DNA of 64,000 nucleotides from Filimonas sp. (lineage in GTDB: Bacteria; Bacteroidota; Bacteroidia; Chitinophagales; Chitinophagaceae). The notes below the pieces were generated by a model. The model saw only the letters and a program-made list of their open reading frames with translations. It was not told where the DNA came from and ran no database searches. The translations under genes and the position numbers were made by a program. How positions within the stretch are numbered: position 1 is the stretch's first letter; each line of letters opens with the position of its first letter. Positions 17,729 to 26,939 of the stretch are shown here, one piece after another. The DNA is taken from positions 62,001 through 126,000 of the forward strand of contig JAFKHH010000012.1 of assembly GCA_017306865.1 (NCBI GenBank), in the 5' to 3' direction.

Positions 17729-19159
17729 ATGAAAAAAACACTCCTGGCAATGCTGCTTGCTACTGCCATTTTTAGTTGTAAAAAGGATGTCAAACAAAAA
17801 GAGGAAACACCAGAGCAAAATCAAGGAACGCCGCCCAACATTCCCACAGGAAGTTTTAATCCCGTTATCTTTTCCAAGAGCCTTGCAAAAGCTATGGAAT
17901 CTTCCGCATTACAGTCTTTTTTAAAGAAAGAAGCTTTGCTACAATTTGACAACGATTATGACATTTTATTTCAAAAAATAAAAGATGAAGTTGTTGAAGG
18001 CAAAACAGTCTATGAAAGATTGCTTTCTGTAAGTGCAGACAAAGAAGGATTAAAAAAAGAGATTGATCAAAACCCGCTGCTGACCATTTTTGTACCGGAG
18101 TTGAAAAACTTCAGTGCGGAGAAGTGGAATACAAGTGAAAAGCCACCTGTTGTTGCTATACGAAATGTAGAAGATTCAAAAAGCAATAGGCCGATGTATG
18201 GCTATACGTATAAAGAGGATCACGTTACACTAAGTTATAAAGATGAACCAACTTATCCCACTGTAGTTTTAAAAATTAATGAACGGTTGATGCTCAACAA
18301 CGAAAAGGCAAACAAAATGAATAATTTGAGGGATTCACTTCAATACTTGTCAAACGAGGTTGGGGCATTCAGGTTTCTTGATATTACATTCAAAAAAGAG
18401 ATTACCAATAAAAAAAGAGAGGCCAGAAGTGGGTATTCTCCAAGCGTTGATCCCCGTTTATCTTACGCGTATACAAATAACGTACCATGCCACAGAGATT
18501 ATATTTATTATGGAATTGATCCTGCAGTAGGAATCGAAAAAGGAACATTAAACAATAACTATGCAGAATTCATTACAATGTTCTATTTTAATTCCAAAGC
18601 AGCCTATGAATATGCAAGAGACTGGAGTGAAGGATATCTGGAAATATTCTTTGATATTTTTTTCGTAAATCAAACAGGCGGAGTAGAAGCACTTAGAAAA
18701 GGATTTAGTTGTTCTTCATCCTCAGTTCGATGGGATAAAGATGATCCAGACTATTATGGAGCTGTTTTCTATCCAACTCCTATTGAAATTGCTTGTTGGG
18801 ATATGCAGAACTACGGTGATACCTGGAAATTCAAGGTTTTTGAATATGATCCAGGTACAGAAACGACAAACACGACAACTGTATCTTCAAACTTTGGAAG
18901 CAATTTTGAACTCAACTTGAATGTATTCAAAAAGGTTGGGATTAAATTTGGAGGTAGTGCGACGACAACTCGAACAAATACAGTAACAATAAAGACGACA
19001 AATAATTCAGACGATCTTGCGGAAACGCTGTTAGACTTTGGTGTTCCTGTTATGGATTATCTAATACCAGTCTCTAGTCCTGCTGGCTGGGTTGCTAGTT
19101 ACCGTAATATTAGTACAGGCTTTGTTACATTTACTGTCGAAACAAGAAAACGTTTCTAA
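17729..19159 (+). CDS. Lipoprotein of unknown function with Thr-rich C-terminal beta region
   Basis: 476 residues; I do not recognise the family. The first 17 residues are a lipoprotein signal ending in TAIFSC, followed by a charged, Pro-rich linker (about residues 18-43). Residues 44-160 look helical and charged, and residues 160-340 mixed. The last third alternates short beta strands rich in Thr and Ser with a more hydrophobic core: TTNTTTVSSNFGSNFELNL, then VFKKVGIKFGGSATTTRTN. This pattern recalls the membrane-insertion strands of aerolysin-type pore formers, but that is only a pattern match. Two Cys-containing loops (VPCHRDY, FSCSSSSVRW) may form disulfides. Codons are more AT-rich than in neighbours. 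A strong terminator follows. Confidence 0.6.
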   Translation: MKKTLLAMLLATAIFSCKKDVKQKEETPEQNQGTPPNIPTGSFNPVIFSKSLAKAMESSALQSFLKKEALLQFDNDYDILFQKIKDEVVEGKTVYERLLSVSADKEGLKKEIDQNPLLTIFVPELKNFSAEKWNTSEKPPVVAIRNVEDSKSNRPMYGYTYKEDHVTLSYKDEPTYPTVVLKINERLMLNNEKANKMNNLRDSLQYLSNEVGAFRFLDITFKKEITNKKREARSGYSPSVDPRLSYAYTNNVPCHRDYIYYGIDPAVGIEKGTLNNNYAEFITMFYFNSKAAYEYARDWSEGYLEIFFDIFFVNQTGGVEALRKGFSCSSSSVRWDKDDPDYYGAVFYPTPIEIACWDMQNYGDTWKFKVFEYDPGTETTNTTTVSSNFGSNFELNLNVFKKVGIKFGGSATTTRTNTVTIKTTNNSDDLAETLLDFGVPVMDYLIPVSSPAGWVASYRNISTGFVTFTVETRKRF

Positions 19160-19217
19160 ATTAAGATACAGCTAGAAACAGAAGCCACTATTCGTAATGT
19201 CTATTTAAACTTAAAAC

Positions 19218-19253
19218 AAAGAGCCGGAGCGTGTATGCTTCGGCTCTTTCTGT
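19218..19253 (+). terminator. Terminator of the 17.7-19.2 kb lipoprotein gene
   Basis: 13-bp stem from AAAGAGCCGGAGC (218-230) to GCTTCGGCTCTTT (237-249), with one G-U pair, followed by TTTC TGTTTT. It lies 60 bases after the stop codon in a convergent gap. Confidence 0.75.
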
Positions 19254-19270
19254 TTTAAAGAATGCTTCAC

Positions 19271-19333
19271 AGATATTCCATATCTCACTTATGAATATAA
19301 TAACCTTATGGGGCGAACAGATATGGAATATCT
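19271..19333. repeat. Palindromic element copy A (15-bp arms, 33-base spacer)
   Basis: Perfect inverted arms AGATATTCCATATCT (19271-19285) and AGATATGGAATATCT (19319-19333). It sits in the convergent gap between the lipoprotein gene and the AsmA-like gene. A second element with the same arm core (TATTCCATATCT) and a 35-base spacer of similar size occurs at 52494-52552, also in a convergent gap. Confidence 0.75.
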
Positions 19334-19344
19334 TATTGATCTGC

Positions 19345-21846
19345 TCACAATGAATCCCGCAGGGTTCTTTCGCCTTTGTTCTTTCTGAATTTTTTAAACA
19401 GGTCAAGGCCGATCTTTACGTCACCTTTCAGGCCGGACTTTGCACGCAGGTAAATGCTGGCACCAGTCTTCACATGCACGCCCCTGTTTTGCAGATGACG
19501 CTCTTCTCTTTTTTCGAGAAAGTTATTGATCGGTACTTGTATGCTAATGTCTGTATTTCCCTTGGGGCTGTATAGTCCTTCTACATACAACGTGGCAACG
19601 GAGGATTGTATTTCCATCCGCTTAATGTTGATCTCATTATCCCGGATGATCAGGCTGTCTTTTAATTCCGCAAAAGTAATATTGGTCAGGTCGCGGTCCT
19701 GGAATACAAACTTTTGTATTTTTTGTACGGGTGCAAAATTGATCAATGCACCATTTTTCAGGGAGAAAAACAGGTTGCCGTTAATGGAGTTGTCGATGAT
19801 GGCGCCTTTATTATCTAAGCCAAGCGATATATTGGCATTGGTATTCAACTGTCCTTGTAGGTTTTGATAGGTAATGCCATTCTGCCCAAAGTTGTCAAAT
19901 GCGTAGAAGAGCTTACGTACGTTTACATTTACAAGGTTGATATTTACGTTGGCTTTATGATAGTTACTGCTTTGCTCTGTAATATTTCCGGAAAGCTTAA
20001 ACGTTCCATCTGCGTGCTGTATATTCACTTGCTTTATCTCCCAATCGTTGTGCCGGAATAAGATGCTGGCGACAAGCGCCGTTGCAGTAAACCGGTTATA
20101 GACAACACTGTTTGCCTTCAGGTCTAATTGCAAATTGCCTTTATCCAATATTTCGTCAAAAGCCAGAGCTGTTTTTGCCATACGGCGGAGGTCTTTCTTT
20201 CGCTGTACCTGCGTCTTTTTGTTGGCAAACAGGTTTTTAAAATCACTTATATCAAACTGTGGGGAAAAGATGGCGCATTGTATCACGGCTTTTCCCGGAT
20301 CTACATCTGCCAGTTTCGCAATATCTTTTCCTGACAGCGCTACGTTGATCTTTGTCTTACCTACGTTGCAACTTAACCCGGATGAAGAAAGCACGTTGGA
20401 AGAAAAGAAGAGTTGCCCGTTACATTGCGAGAAAGTAAGGTCTTTGGGCTCATACAGCACTACACCATTTCTTACAGCAAGACTGCAGGAAAGATTTTGT
20501 ACCAGGGACGCATCTGCTATCAGCGGACCGTTATAGTCGAGCGCTATGTCTGCATCGCCATCGAGAAAACGCATGGTTTGCGAGTTAAACTTATCATCTA
20601 AGGCTTTTAGCTTACAGGCAGATGTCAGGTTAAATACAAGTGATGGCTGTATAAGATTAGTAATACTAATATTCTTTCCTTTCAGAAGTACGCCACCCCA
20701 GTCAGCCGAGAAGTCACTTAGTGTTATTTCAGAGTTATCGTCTGTGCGTGGTTTGTTTTTTTCTTTTTCATTAAAAAAACGGCCGCTCATAGTGCATGTA
20801 GAAAACGTTGCCAGGGGTATGGCAAACTCATTATTTTGCGTATGCCATTCCACATCTACAAGTGGTATGGCTTTATATGCCATAGAACCAGCTATGGTAG
20901 CTTTTACATCTACAGGCTTTTGCAGGTCTACGTGTAACAGTTTTTTTTGAATGGATGCTGTAAGCAGGCCTACGGTTTTTTTATATAAGATCTTATTTGC
21001 CTCTATTTCCAGTTTGAAAGAGGAGTGTGCGGAATCACCCAGTACAAATGAGCCTGCCAGGTCTAAGGCCTGGCCGTCTATGTCTACTTTTGTTTTAGGG
21101 AATGATAGCTCATGCGTCTGCTTATGAAAGAGCAATTTCCATTTTGCGGTTATTTCTTTGTTCTCCAGGTAATATCCTTTTGCCAGGTTAAAACCTAATC
21201 CCCGCATCTTCGCTTTTTCCGACATCGTAATGTGTACTACCGTATCCTTATCACTAATGCTTGCATGCAGTTGAGCAAAGTTTATTTCAAAATGTTTGTT
21301 CTTTATCGCATTCTCTGAAATAGCCGTTACATTTTCAAGCGTTACTTCACTTATGGTAACTTTCTTTCCGGGAGTACCGGTAGCCGTGCTGTCTTTTTTC
21401 TTTAACTGTAGCAAATAGTGGTTGGAGTAGCCGGTGCTATCTACAAACAAATGCACGAGGGCATTCTTAACTTTTATAAAGCGGATATTGGTTTTTTTTG
21501 TCAACAGGTCGGTCAAGCTTACACTACTGGAGAGTTCACCAATAGCAATAAGGGGTTTGTGGTACACCGTATCGGAAACACTTATGTCGTTTAGAATTAC
21601 ATTGACTTTAGGAAAGTTTCGCCAGATGTTGATAGACACATCTTTTAAAACCACTTCGCCTTTGATGTGTGTGAGCAACTGCTGCTTAATGGATGCGATA
21701 ATGGTGTCTTTATGGGCATTTACATACAACTGTGCAATGGTCATAAGTACAAGAAACAGCCCAATAAGTGCCAATAAAATGATCGCACTTACTTTTACTG
21801 CTTTGTGTTGCAGCCACTGCTTTAACTTTCCGGTCAGTTTGCTCAT
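19345..21846 (-). CDS. AsmA-like large envelope protein
   Basis: 833 residues. A single N-terminal transmembrane helix at about residues 16-38 (VSAIILLALIGLFLVLMTI) is followed by a long beta-rich periplasmic part. The start resembles AsmA proteins: HIKGEVVLKDVSINIWRNFPKVNVILNDISV. A C-terminal portion with repeated short strands (LQLDLKANSVVYNRF, NGNLFFSLKNGALINF, MEIQSSVATLYVEGLY) is also typical. Proteins of this type are thought to bridge inner and outer membranes or guide lipids and outer-membrane assembly. Gene neighbours give no further hint. The tail after LEKREERHL is basic. It ends in a convergent gap with the lipoprotein gene. Confidence 0.8.
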   Translation of the reverse strand: MSKLTGKLKQWLQHKAVKVSAIILLALIGLFLVLMTIAQLYVNAHKDTIIASIKQQLLTHIKGEVVLKDVSINIWRNFPKVNVILNDISVSDTVYHKPLIAIGELSSSVSLTDLLTKKTNIRFIKVKNALVHLFVDSTGYSNHYLLQLKKKDSTATGTPGKKVTISEVTLENVTAISENAIKNKHFEINFAQLHASISDKDTVVHITMSEKAKMRGLGFNLAKGYYLENKEITAKWKLLFHKQTHELSFPKTKVDIDGQALDLAGSFVLGDSAHSSFKLEIEANKILYKKTVGLLTASIQKKLLHVDLQKPVDVKATIAGSMAYKAIPLVDVEWHTQNNEFAIPLATFSTCTMSGRFFNEKEKNKPRTDDNSEITLSDFSADWGGVLLKGKNISITNLIQPSLVFNLTSACKLKALDDKFNSQTMRFLDGDADIALDYNGPLIADASLVQNLSCSLAVRNGVVLYEPKDLTFSQCNGQLFFSSNVLSSSGLSCNVGKTKINVALSGKDIAKLADVDPGKAVIQCAIFSPQFDISDFKNLFANKKTQVQRKKDLRRMAKTALAFDEILDKGNLQLDLKANSVVYNRFTATALVASILFRHNDWEIKQVNIQHADGTFKLSGNITEQSSNYHKANVNINLVNVNVRKLFYAFDNFGQNGITYQNLQGQLNTNANISLGLDNKGAIIDNSINGNLFFSLKNGALINFAPVQKIQKFVFQDRDLTNITFAELKDSLIIRDNEINIKRMEIQSSVATLYVEGLYSPKGNTDISIQVPINNFLEKREERHLQNRGVHVKTGASIYLRAKSGLKGDVKIGLDLFKKFRKNKGERTLRDSL

Positions 21847-22057
21847 ATTTGCTCAATCGTATGCACAGTAACGGCACCGGATATAATGTAGTAAAAATCC
21901 GGCCAATACTTTTCCTTTTTTAAAACATTTAACGCTAAACCCGGCGGAAAGTTACGGACGTTGTTATTTTAACAAATGCAGAATAGCATGTGCCAATCTC
22001 AGCAAATATGTTTTCCTGCAACTGGCTATTCCTATTAAAACGGCCTGTGCTTTATTA

Positions 22058-22795
22058 TTAAAGACAGGTTTTTTTTATTTCATTCCAAAGATCGCGGTAA
22101 CACTGCGCAGCATAACTGCTATTTGCAAACTCAAACAGGGGTTGCTGGTGTACACCCATTTTCTCTACATCGCTGAGGTAGGGTATATAGCTTTTCAGAA
22201 ATACTTTGTCTTTGTAAAAAGACTGTACCGTTTCGTGATGAAGATTTTTACGGTGGTCTACCATGCTAAAAAAGCATTTGATCTTGCCGGTGTCTAATTC
22301 ATTTTCTTTAAAATAATCGACAACCGTTTCGTAAGACCTGATGGATAACGTAGTGGGTATATTAGGCATAAGCACATAATCTACTGCGTTGAAGATATTA
22401 TCATGTAGCAGTGATATGCCCGGCGGAGCATCGAGAAAAACCACATCATATTCTTTAAGGCTACTCAGTATTCCTTTCAGCTTTTTTTTGCTTTGCTTCA
22501 CTTCATCCAGCACCAGGTCGGCATTGCGCGCAGAAAGGTCTGCAGGTATTACCCAAAGGTTTTCAAAAACAGAATCCTGTATGGCATCAGTAACAGCCAT
22601 CTCATCTGTCAATAATTTCTTGCTTTCATTTTTTACCGATGCTTGAACATTGAAATAAAAAGAAGATGATCCTTGCGGGTCGAGGTCCCATACTAATGTT
22701 TTTAATCCGTCTGCAGCTGAAAGATATGCGAGATTGACTGTGGCAGCGGTTTTACCTACGCCGCCTTTGAGATTGTACAATGCGAGTGAGGCCAT
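22058..22795 (-). CDS. ParA/MinD-family ATPase (orphan)
   Basis: A 245-residue deviant Walker ATPase. The P-loop is KGGVGKTAATVNLAYL at residues 10-25, switch I contains DLDPQGSSSFYF, and the switch II region is VVFLDAPPGISLLHDN. These are the residues needed for dimerisation and ATP hydrolysis. No ParB or other partner gene is adjacent, and the protein lacks the N-terminal DNA-binding extension of long plasmid ParAs. Its job could be positioning of a cell component or control of segregation, but the sequence does not say which. I avoid naming it soj because the true chromosomal ParA should be next to parB. Confidence 0.85.
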   Translation of the reverse strand: MASLALYNLKGGVGKTAATVNLAYLSAADGLKTLVWDLDPQGSSSFYFNVQASVKNESKKLLTDEMAVTDAIQDSVFENLWVIPADLSARNADLVLDEVKQSKKKLKGILSSLKEYDVVFLDAPPGISLLHDNIFNAVDYVLMPNIPTTLSIRSYETVVDYFKENELDTGKIKCFFSMVDHRKNLHHETVQSFYKDKVFLKSYIPYLSDVEKMGVHQQPLFEFANSSYAAQCYRDLWNEIKKTCL

Positions 22796-23054
22796 ATTCC
22801 GGTTTTTTGAAATGGAATATACAAAAATCCTTTTGTTATATGTGTGTTTCAGGCCCTACATTTCCTGCACAAAGACGCATTCATACCCGCCATATCACCG
22901 CTCATAATTGCAAAAGGCTTTTTTATCATAAACGGTTTTTACCGCAGCAGTATGCGTTTCATCTTTGCATTCTATCCTCTGTAAGGCCCTTCTGTTCAGT
23001 ATTAGACCCATCCGTGAAGCATTTTTAGATTCTAACTTTTTTCGAACAACCAAC

Positions 23055-24017
23055 ATGAAAAAATTTTTATTGTGGACAGTCCGCATTACTGGCGGCCTGA
23101 TCGTACTGCTTATTGGGTCAGTCGTGCTATTACAGTACAGAACATACGATGCGCCTTTTCCAGACATACATGCATCGGCAGACAGTGTAATTATTGCGCG
23201 GGGTAAGTACCTCGTAACCGGGCCTGCACATTGTGCAGACTGCCATGCCTCTCCCGACCAGGCAAGTTTGCTGGCACTCGGCAAACCCGTTTCATTAAAT
23301 GGTGGCAAAGAGTTTAAGGGAGATATAGGCACATTACGCGCTCCTAATATTACCAGCGATAGGGAGACGGGCGTGGGTAATTTATCTGACGGACAAATAG
23401 CGCGCGCACTACGCTATGGCGTAGATCATAAGGGTAAGGCGCTGTTTCCTCTTATGCCCTTTCAAAACCTGAGTGATGGAGATTTACAGGCAATTATTTC
23501 TTACCTGCGCACTATGGAACCGGTAAGGCACGAGGTAAAACCTAAGAGCCTGAATGCACTGGGCTATGTAGTGAATGCTTTTTTCATAAAACCAGTCGGA
23601 CCTACCGGGTTGCCACCAGGTACTGTAATAGCAGACTCATCTGTTACGTATGGTGCTTACCTGGCAAAAAATGTGGCTAACTGTGTGGGTTGCCATACTG
23701 ACCGTGACCTGAAAACGGGTGCCTTTACAAGTGAGCCATTTTCAGGTGGCTTCCACATGCAAAGCCCGCTGGACCCAGCTTATGAATGCGTGACGCCAAA
23801 CCTGACACCGGATGGCCCTACGGGAAGAATGACAAACTGGACAGAGACTCAGTTTATTCAACGCTTTGGTATGGGTAAATCCATTACGCATAGCGAAATG
23901 CCCTGGGGGCCTTTTAAAAACATGAATGAAAGCGATCTGAAAGCTTTGTACAGATTTCTGCACACGCTGAAACCGGTTACACACGAGACAGGCCCTTCAC
24001 TGGTGAGGAAACAATAG
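23055..24017 (+). CDS. Diheme cytochrome c, membrane-anchored
   Basis: 320 residues from the ATG at 23055, chosen because it directly begins a signal anchor (KKFLLWTVRITGGLIVLLIG). Two cytochrome c domains follow, each with one heme site: CADCH at about residue 63 and CVGCH at about residue 214. Each is followed by the usual downstream Met (LFPLMPFQNLSDGDLQAI; SEMPWGPFKNMNESDLKAL). This tandem layout is common in cytochrome subunits of periplasmic dehydrogenases, but no dehydrogenase gene is next to it, so the electron partner is unknown. A CATCTTTG box at 22960-22967 near-matches the -7 consensus. The gene is alone between parA (divergent) and a long spacer. Confidence 0.88.
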   Translation: MKKFLLWTVRITGGLIVLLIGSVVLLQYRTYDAPFPDIHASADSVIIARGKYLVTGPAHCADCHASPDQASLLALGKPVSLNGGKEFKGDIGTLRAPNITSDRETGVGNLSDGQIARALRYGVDHKGKALFPLMPFQNLSDGDLQAIISYLRTMEPVRHEVKPKSLNALGYVVNAFFIKPVGPTGLPPGTVIADSSVTYGAYLAKNVANCVGCHTDRDLKTGAFTSEPFSGGFHMQSPLDPAYECVTPNLTPDGPTGRMTNWTETQFIQRFGMGKSITHSEMPWGPFKNMNESDLKALYRFLHTLKPVTHETGPSLVRKQ

Positions 24018-24491
24018 GGGCAAGGGCATATTTGGTTAAAGGTTTGGCTCCGCTAAAGATACTACCCGGAGTGGGTGGCCATAGTTTGGACATGCATTAT
24101 CAAGGTTAAGCAAGTGGTTTATGCTTCCTGTAAAAACACCATGTAGATTATCCGCTATGGCCGCCCGTTCCTTTTTTTGAGAAGTTGCCACAAAGACACG
24201 AAGACAGGATGGTACACCAAGGAACAAAGCCGCACCAAGGTTCGTGAATCGTGAGACGGTAATCGTGAATAACGATTCTCCGCATAACACTCTGACACTA
24301 TGAAGAAGCTTCAGATACTCAAAAGCGCCCCCAATCCCCACAGTACTGTGGGGACCTTATGTGTTCTATTGTGTCTCTTCTGAGTAAAAGCAATAAACAT
24401 AGTACAGTGTGTTACACCTCTACCCCTAGAAGTGACCAGCCAACCCTCTATGTGTTTAAAAAACCTAGATGGCGGGAGAGTATTGTGAAAT

Positions 24492-24518
24492 AAAAAAGCC
24501 GTCGATTGTAGCGACGGC
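24492..24518 (-). terminator. Minus-strand terminator downstream of uvrB or of a small RNA
   Basis: Perfect 7-bp stem GCCGTCG/CGACGGC (24498-24504 with 24512-24518). On the minus strand it is followed by six T (complement of 24492-24497). It lies about 280 bases past the uvrB stop, so it ends either a long uvrB 3' region or a separate transcript. Confidence 0.7.
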
Positions 24519-24690
24519 CTTATTAAAACATTTTCAATCAATAGAACCAATTTTCATATAAGCAGTTACCTGCCCTTAGGGCAGCAATCGTTGCGGCAAT
24601 AATCGTTAAAGTGAGAATTACTCTCTCAATGTGGGGCACAAAACAATAGCCTTTTACTGAAACTAACAAATATTTGTATAAAAATATTTA
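24519..24690 (-). ncRNA. Candidate small RNA downstream of uvrB
   Basis: On the minus strand this non-coding stretch has a 6-bp hairpin CTGCCC-TAA-GGGCAG (complement of 24570-24584) and a weaker GAGAGTAATTCTC hairpin near 24612-24626. There is a direct repeat of the type AACGATTATTGCCGC / AACGATTGCTGCCC, and it runs into the terminator at 24492-24518. No family is recognised. It could equally be an untranslated tail of uvrB. No good promoter box is visible; the nearest is AATATTTG around 24667-24674. Confidence 0.25.
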
Positions 24691-24795
24691 AAGTTTTCTG
24701 GCGGCCTATATTGTGGCATGGCGGCATTGCTTAATGTCCGGTAATGCAGCAATGATCAAATAACAATTAAACAATATACCTATGTAGCCATTCAC

Positions 24796-26835
24796 CTATT
24801 TCATCCCCTCTAACTCTTTCTGCAACCTGAACATTTCATCTCTCAGCCTTGCCGCTTCTATGAAGTCGAGGTCGCGGGCCGCTTTCTCCATTTCTTTTTT
24901 GGTTTTCGCTATCGCTTTTTCTACCTGTGGAATGGTTTTGTACACTTCGCCCTCTTCTGCAGCTTTGCTGGCTACAATATCCTGGTCTGCCTGTATTGCG
25001 TTTGGATTCTTTTCATCAAAGCCTTTTATATCCAGTACAGAAGTCTGCTTCATGATCTGCTCAATAGACTTCTTCACTGTTGTTGGTATAATGCCGTGTT
25101 TCGTATTGTATTCAACCTGTTTTTCCCGGCGACGGTTTGTTTCATCAATCGTACGTTGCATGCTTTCTGTCATCTTATCGGCATAAAAGATTACCAACCC
25201 TTCGGAGTTACGTGCCGCACGGCCTGCTGTCTGTGTAAGGGAGCGTTCATTACGCAGGAAGCCTTCTTTGTCTGCATCGAGAATGGCAACAAGAGATACT
25301 TCAGGTATATCCAGCCCTTCACGCAAGAGGTTTACACCCACAAGCACATCAATATCGCCTAAGCGTAACTGGCGCAGGATCTCTACGCGCTCAAGGGTAT
25401 CTACATCACTGTGTATGTATTTGGATTTTATATTGATGCGGTGCAGGTATTTATCCATTTCTTCTGCCATGCGCTTGGTCAATGTTGTTACCAGCACGCG
25501 GTCCCCTTTCGTCACACGCTTATCTATTTCATCCAGCAGGTCATCTATCTGGTTAATACTTGGCCTTATTTCTATCGGCGGATCTAATAATCCTGTTGGC
25601 CTTACTACCTGCTCTACTACTACACCGCCTGTTTGCTCCAGTTCAAAATCGCCGGGTGTTGCGCTTACAAAAACGGTTTGCCCTACCAGGTTTTCAAACT
25701 CATGGAAATTCAATGGACGGTTGTCTAACGCACTTGGCAACCGGAAACCATAATCTACAAGTACCAGTTTTCTGCTGCGGTCACCGCCATACATACCAGC
25801 AATCTGCGGCACTGTCTGGTGGCTCTCATCCAAAATGCAGAGAAAATCTTTGGGGAAATAGTCTAGTAAGCAGAACGGCCTTGTGCCGGGCATACGCCTG
25901 TCGAAGAAGCGGGAATAGTTTTCGATACCATTACAATATCCCAGCTCGCGGATCATTTCAATATCGTATTCCACCCTTTCCTTTAGCCGTTGCGCTTCTA
26001 TAACTTTACCTACACTTTTGAAATAGTCAACCTGCGCGCGCATTTCATCCTGTACTTCATTCAGGATCTCCTGTTGCTTGTCTTTGGACGCAATGTATAA
26101 GTTGGCAGGAAAGATTGCTGCATCCTCCAGCACGCCAATACGTTTATTCGTGATTACATCAATGGTTTCTATTTCTTCTATTTCATCTCCGAAGAACGTA
26201 ATACGATACCCATAATCCACATACGGCAGGTTTATGTCTATGGTATCTCCTTTTACACGGAAGGTGCCACGTTTGAATTCTATTTGTGTGCGGTTATATA
26301 AACCGTTTACGAGTGAATGCAAAAATCCCTGCCTCGAAATCACCTGTCCTTTATGAATACGAATAACACTGTTCGCAAACTCTGTAGGGTTACCAATACC
26401 ATAAATACAGCTAACGCTTGCTACAACAATAATATCTCTTCTCCCTGTTAATAATTCTGCTGTTGCCTGCAGGCGAAGTTTATCTAATTCTTCATTAATA
26501 CTTAAATCTTTTTCTATATAGGTATCGCTAACCGGCATGTATGCTTCGGGCTGGTAGTAGTCGTAGTAGCTTACAAAATAGCCAACCGCATTGTCGGGAA
26601 AAAATTGTTTGAACTCCCCATACAATTGTGCTACCAGCGTTTTGTTATGTGTAAGCACCAATGTGGGGCGTTGTACATTCTGGATCACATTTGCCATGGT
26701 AAAAGTTTTACCGCTACCTGTAACACCCAGCAATGTCTGGTATCTTTCCCCGTCGTTTAATCCTTCGGTTAGCTGTTGAATGGCAGAAGGCTGATCTCCT
26801 GACGGTTTATATGGCGATTGTAATTTGAAAGGCAT
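24796..26835 (-). CDS. uvrB: Excinuclease ABC subunit B
   Basis: The helicase-like damage-verification subunit of nucleotide excision repair, 679 residues, close to the usual length. The Walker A motif is LLGVTGSGKTFTMAN at about residues 35-49. The beta-hairpin region that probes DNA is YYDYYQPEAYMP near residue 92. Helicase motifs follow: CILDESHQT (DEAD-box equivalent), VSATPG, and QTAGRAARN (motif VI). The C-terminal UVR domain that binds UvrC is present (MEKAARDLDFIEAARLRDEM). It is monocistronic, with uvrA and uvrC elsewhere. No SOS-type operator is evident upstream. Confidence 0.97.
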   Translation of the reverse strand: MPFKLQSPYKPSGDQPSAIQQLTEGLNDGERYQTLLGVTGSGKTFTMANVIQNVQRPTLVLTHNKTLVAQLYGEFKQFFPDNAVGYFVSYYDYYQPEAYMPVSDTYIEKDLSINEELDKLRLQATAELLTGRRDIIVVASVSCIYGIGNPTEFANSVIRIHKGQVISRQGFLHSLVNGLYNRTQIEFKRGTFRVKGDTIDINLPYVDYGYRITFFGDEIEEIETIDVITNKRIGVLEDAAIFPANLYIASKDKQQEILNEVQDEMRAQVDYFKSVGKVIEAQRLKERVEYDIEMIRELGYCNGIENYSRFFDRRMPGTRPFCLLDYFPKDFLCILDESHQTVPQIAGMYGGDRSRKLVLVDYGFRLPSALDNRPLNFHEFENLVGQTVFVSATPGDFELEQTGGVVVEQVVRPTGLLDPPIEIRPSINQIDDLLDEIDKRVTKGDRVLVTTLTKRMAEEMDKYLHRINIKSKYIHSDVDTLERVEILRQLRLGDIDVLVGVNLLREGLDIPEVSLVAILDADKEGFLRNERSLTQTAGRAARNSEGLVIFYADKMTESMQRTIDETNRRREKQVEYNTKHGIIPTTVKKSIEQIMKQTSVLDIKGFDEKNPNAIQADQDIVASKAAEEGEVYKTIPQVEKAIAKTKKEMEKAARDLDFIEAARLRDEMFRLQKELEGMK

Positions 26836-26939
26836 AGTAACGAAGTTAACTTAAAAACAATGAGCGATCTATTAAGATTGATGAATGAAAAGCGCTCTAA
26901 TGCTTTACTTTTCCAAATAATATTTATTATATTAACACT

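Larger units (their letters stand above)
24018..24795. other. Long spacer between the cytochrome c gene and uvrB
   Basis: 778 bases without a credible protein gene. The left part has decayed words (CCACAAAGACACGAAGAC at 24182-24205 and CGTGAATCGTGAGACG-like words at 24243-24285) that recur in other spacers. The right part (24492-24700) carries several hairpins and a minus-strand terminator and may encode a small RNA. Reading frames of 79 and 101 codons on the minus strand run through the repeat words and have no motif. Confidence 0.5.

Noticed and set aside
22030-22075. Hairpin with T8 near the parA stop as a plus-strand terminator
   Set aside because: The stem has a bulge, the T-run overlaps the parA stop region, and no plus-strand gene feeds into it.
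22058-22795. Assignment of this ATPase as the chromosomal ParA partner of the parS-like sites
   Set aside because: It is 40 kb from the sites, has no adjacent ParB, and its family branch cannot be told from sequence alone here.
24036-24550. Minus-strand reading frames of 101 and 79 codons
   Set aside because: They cross the repeat-word spacer and show no recognisable features; treated as chance frames.
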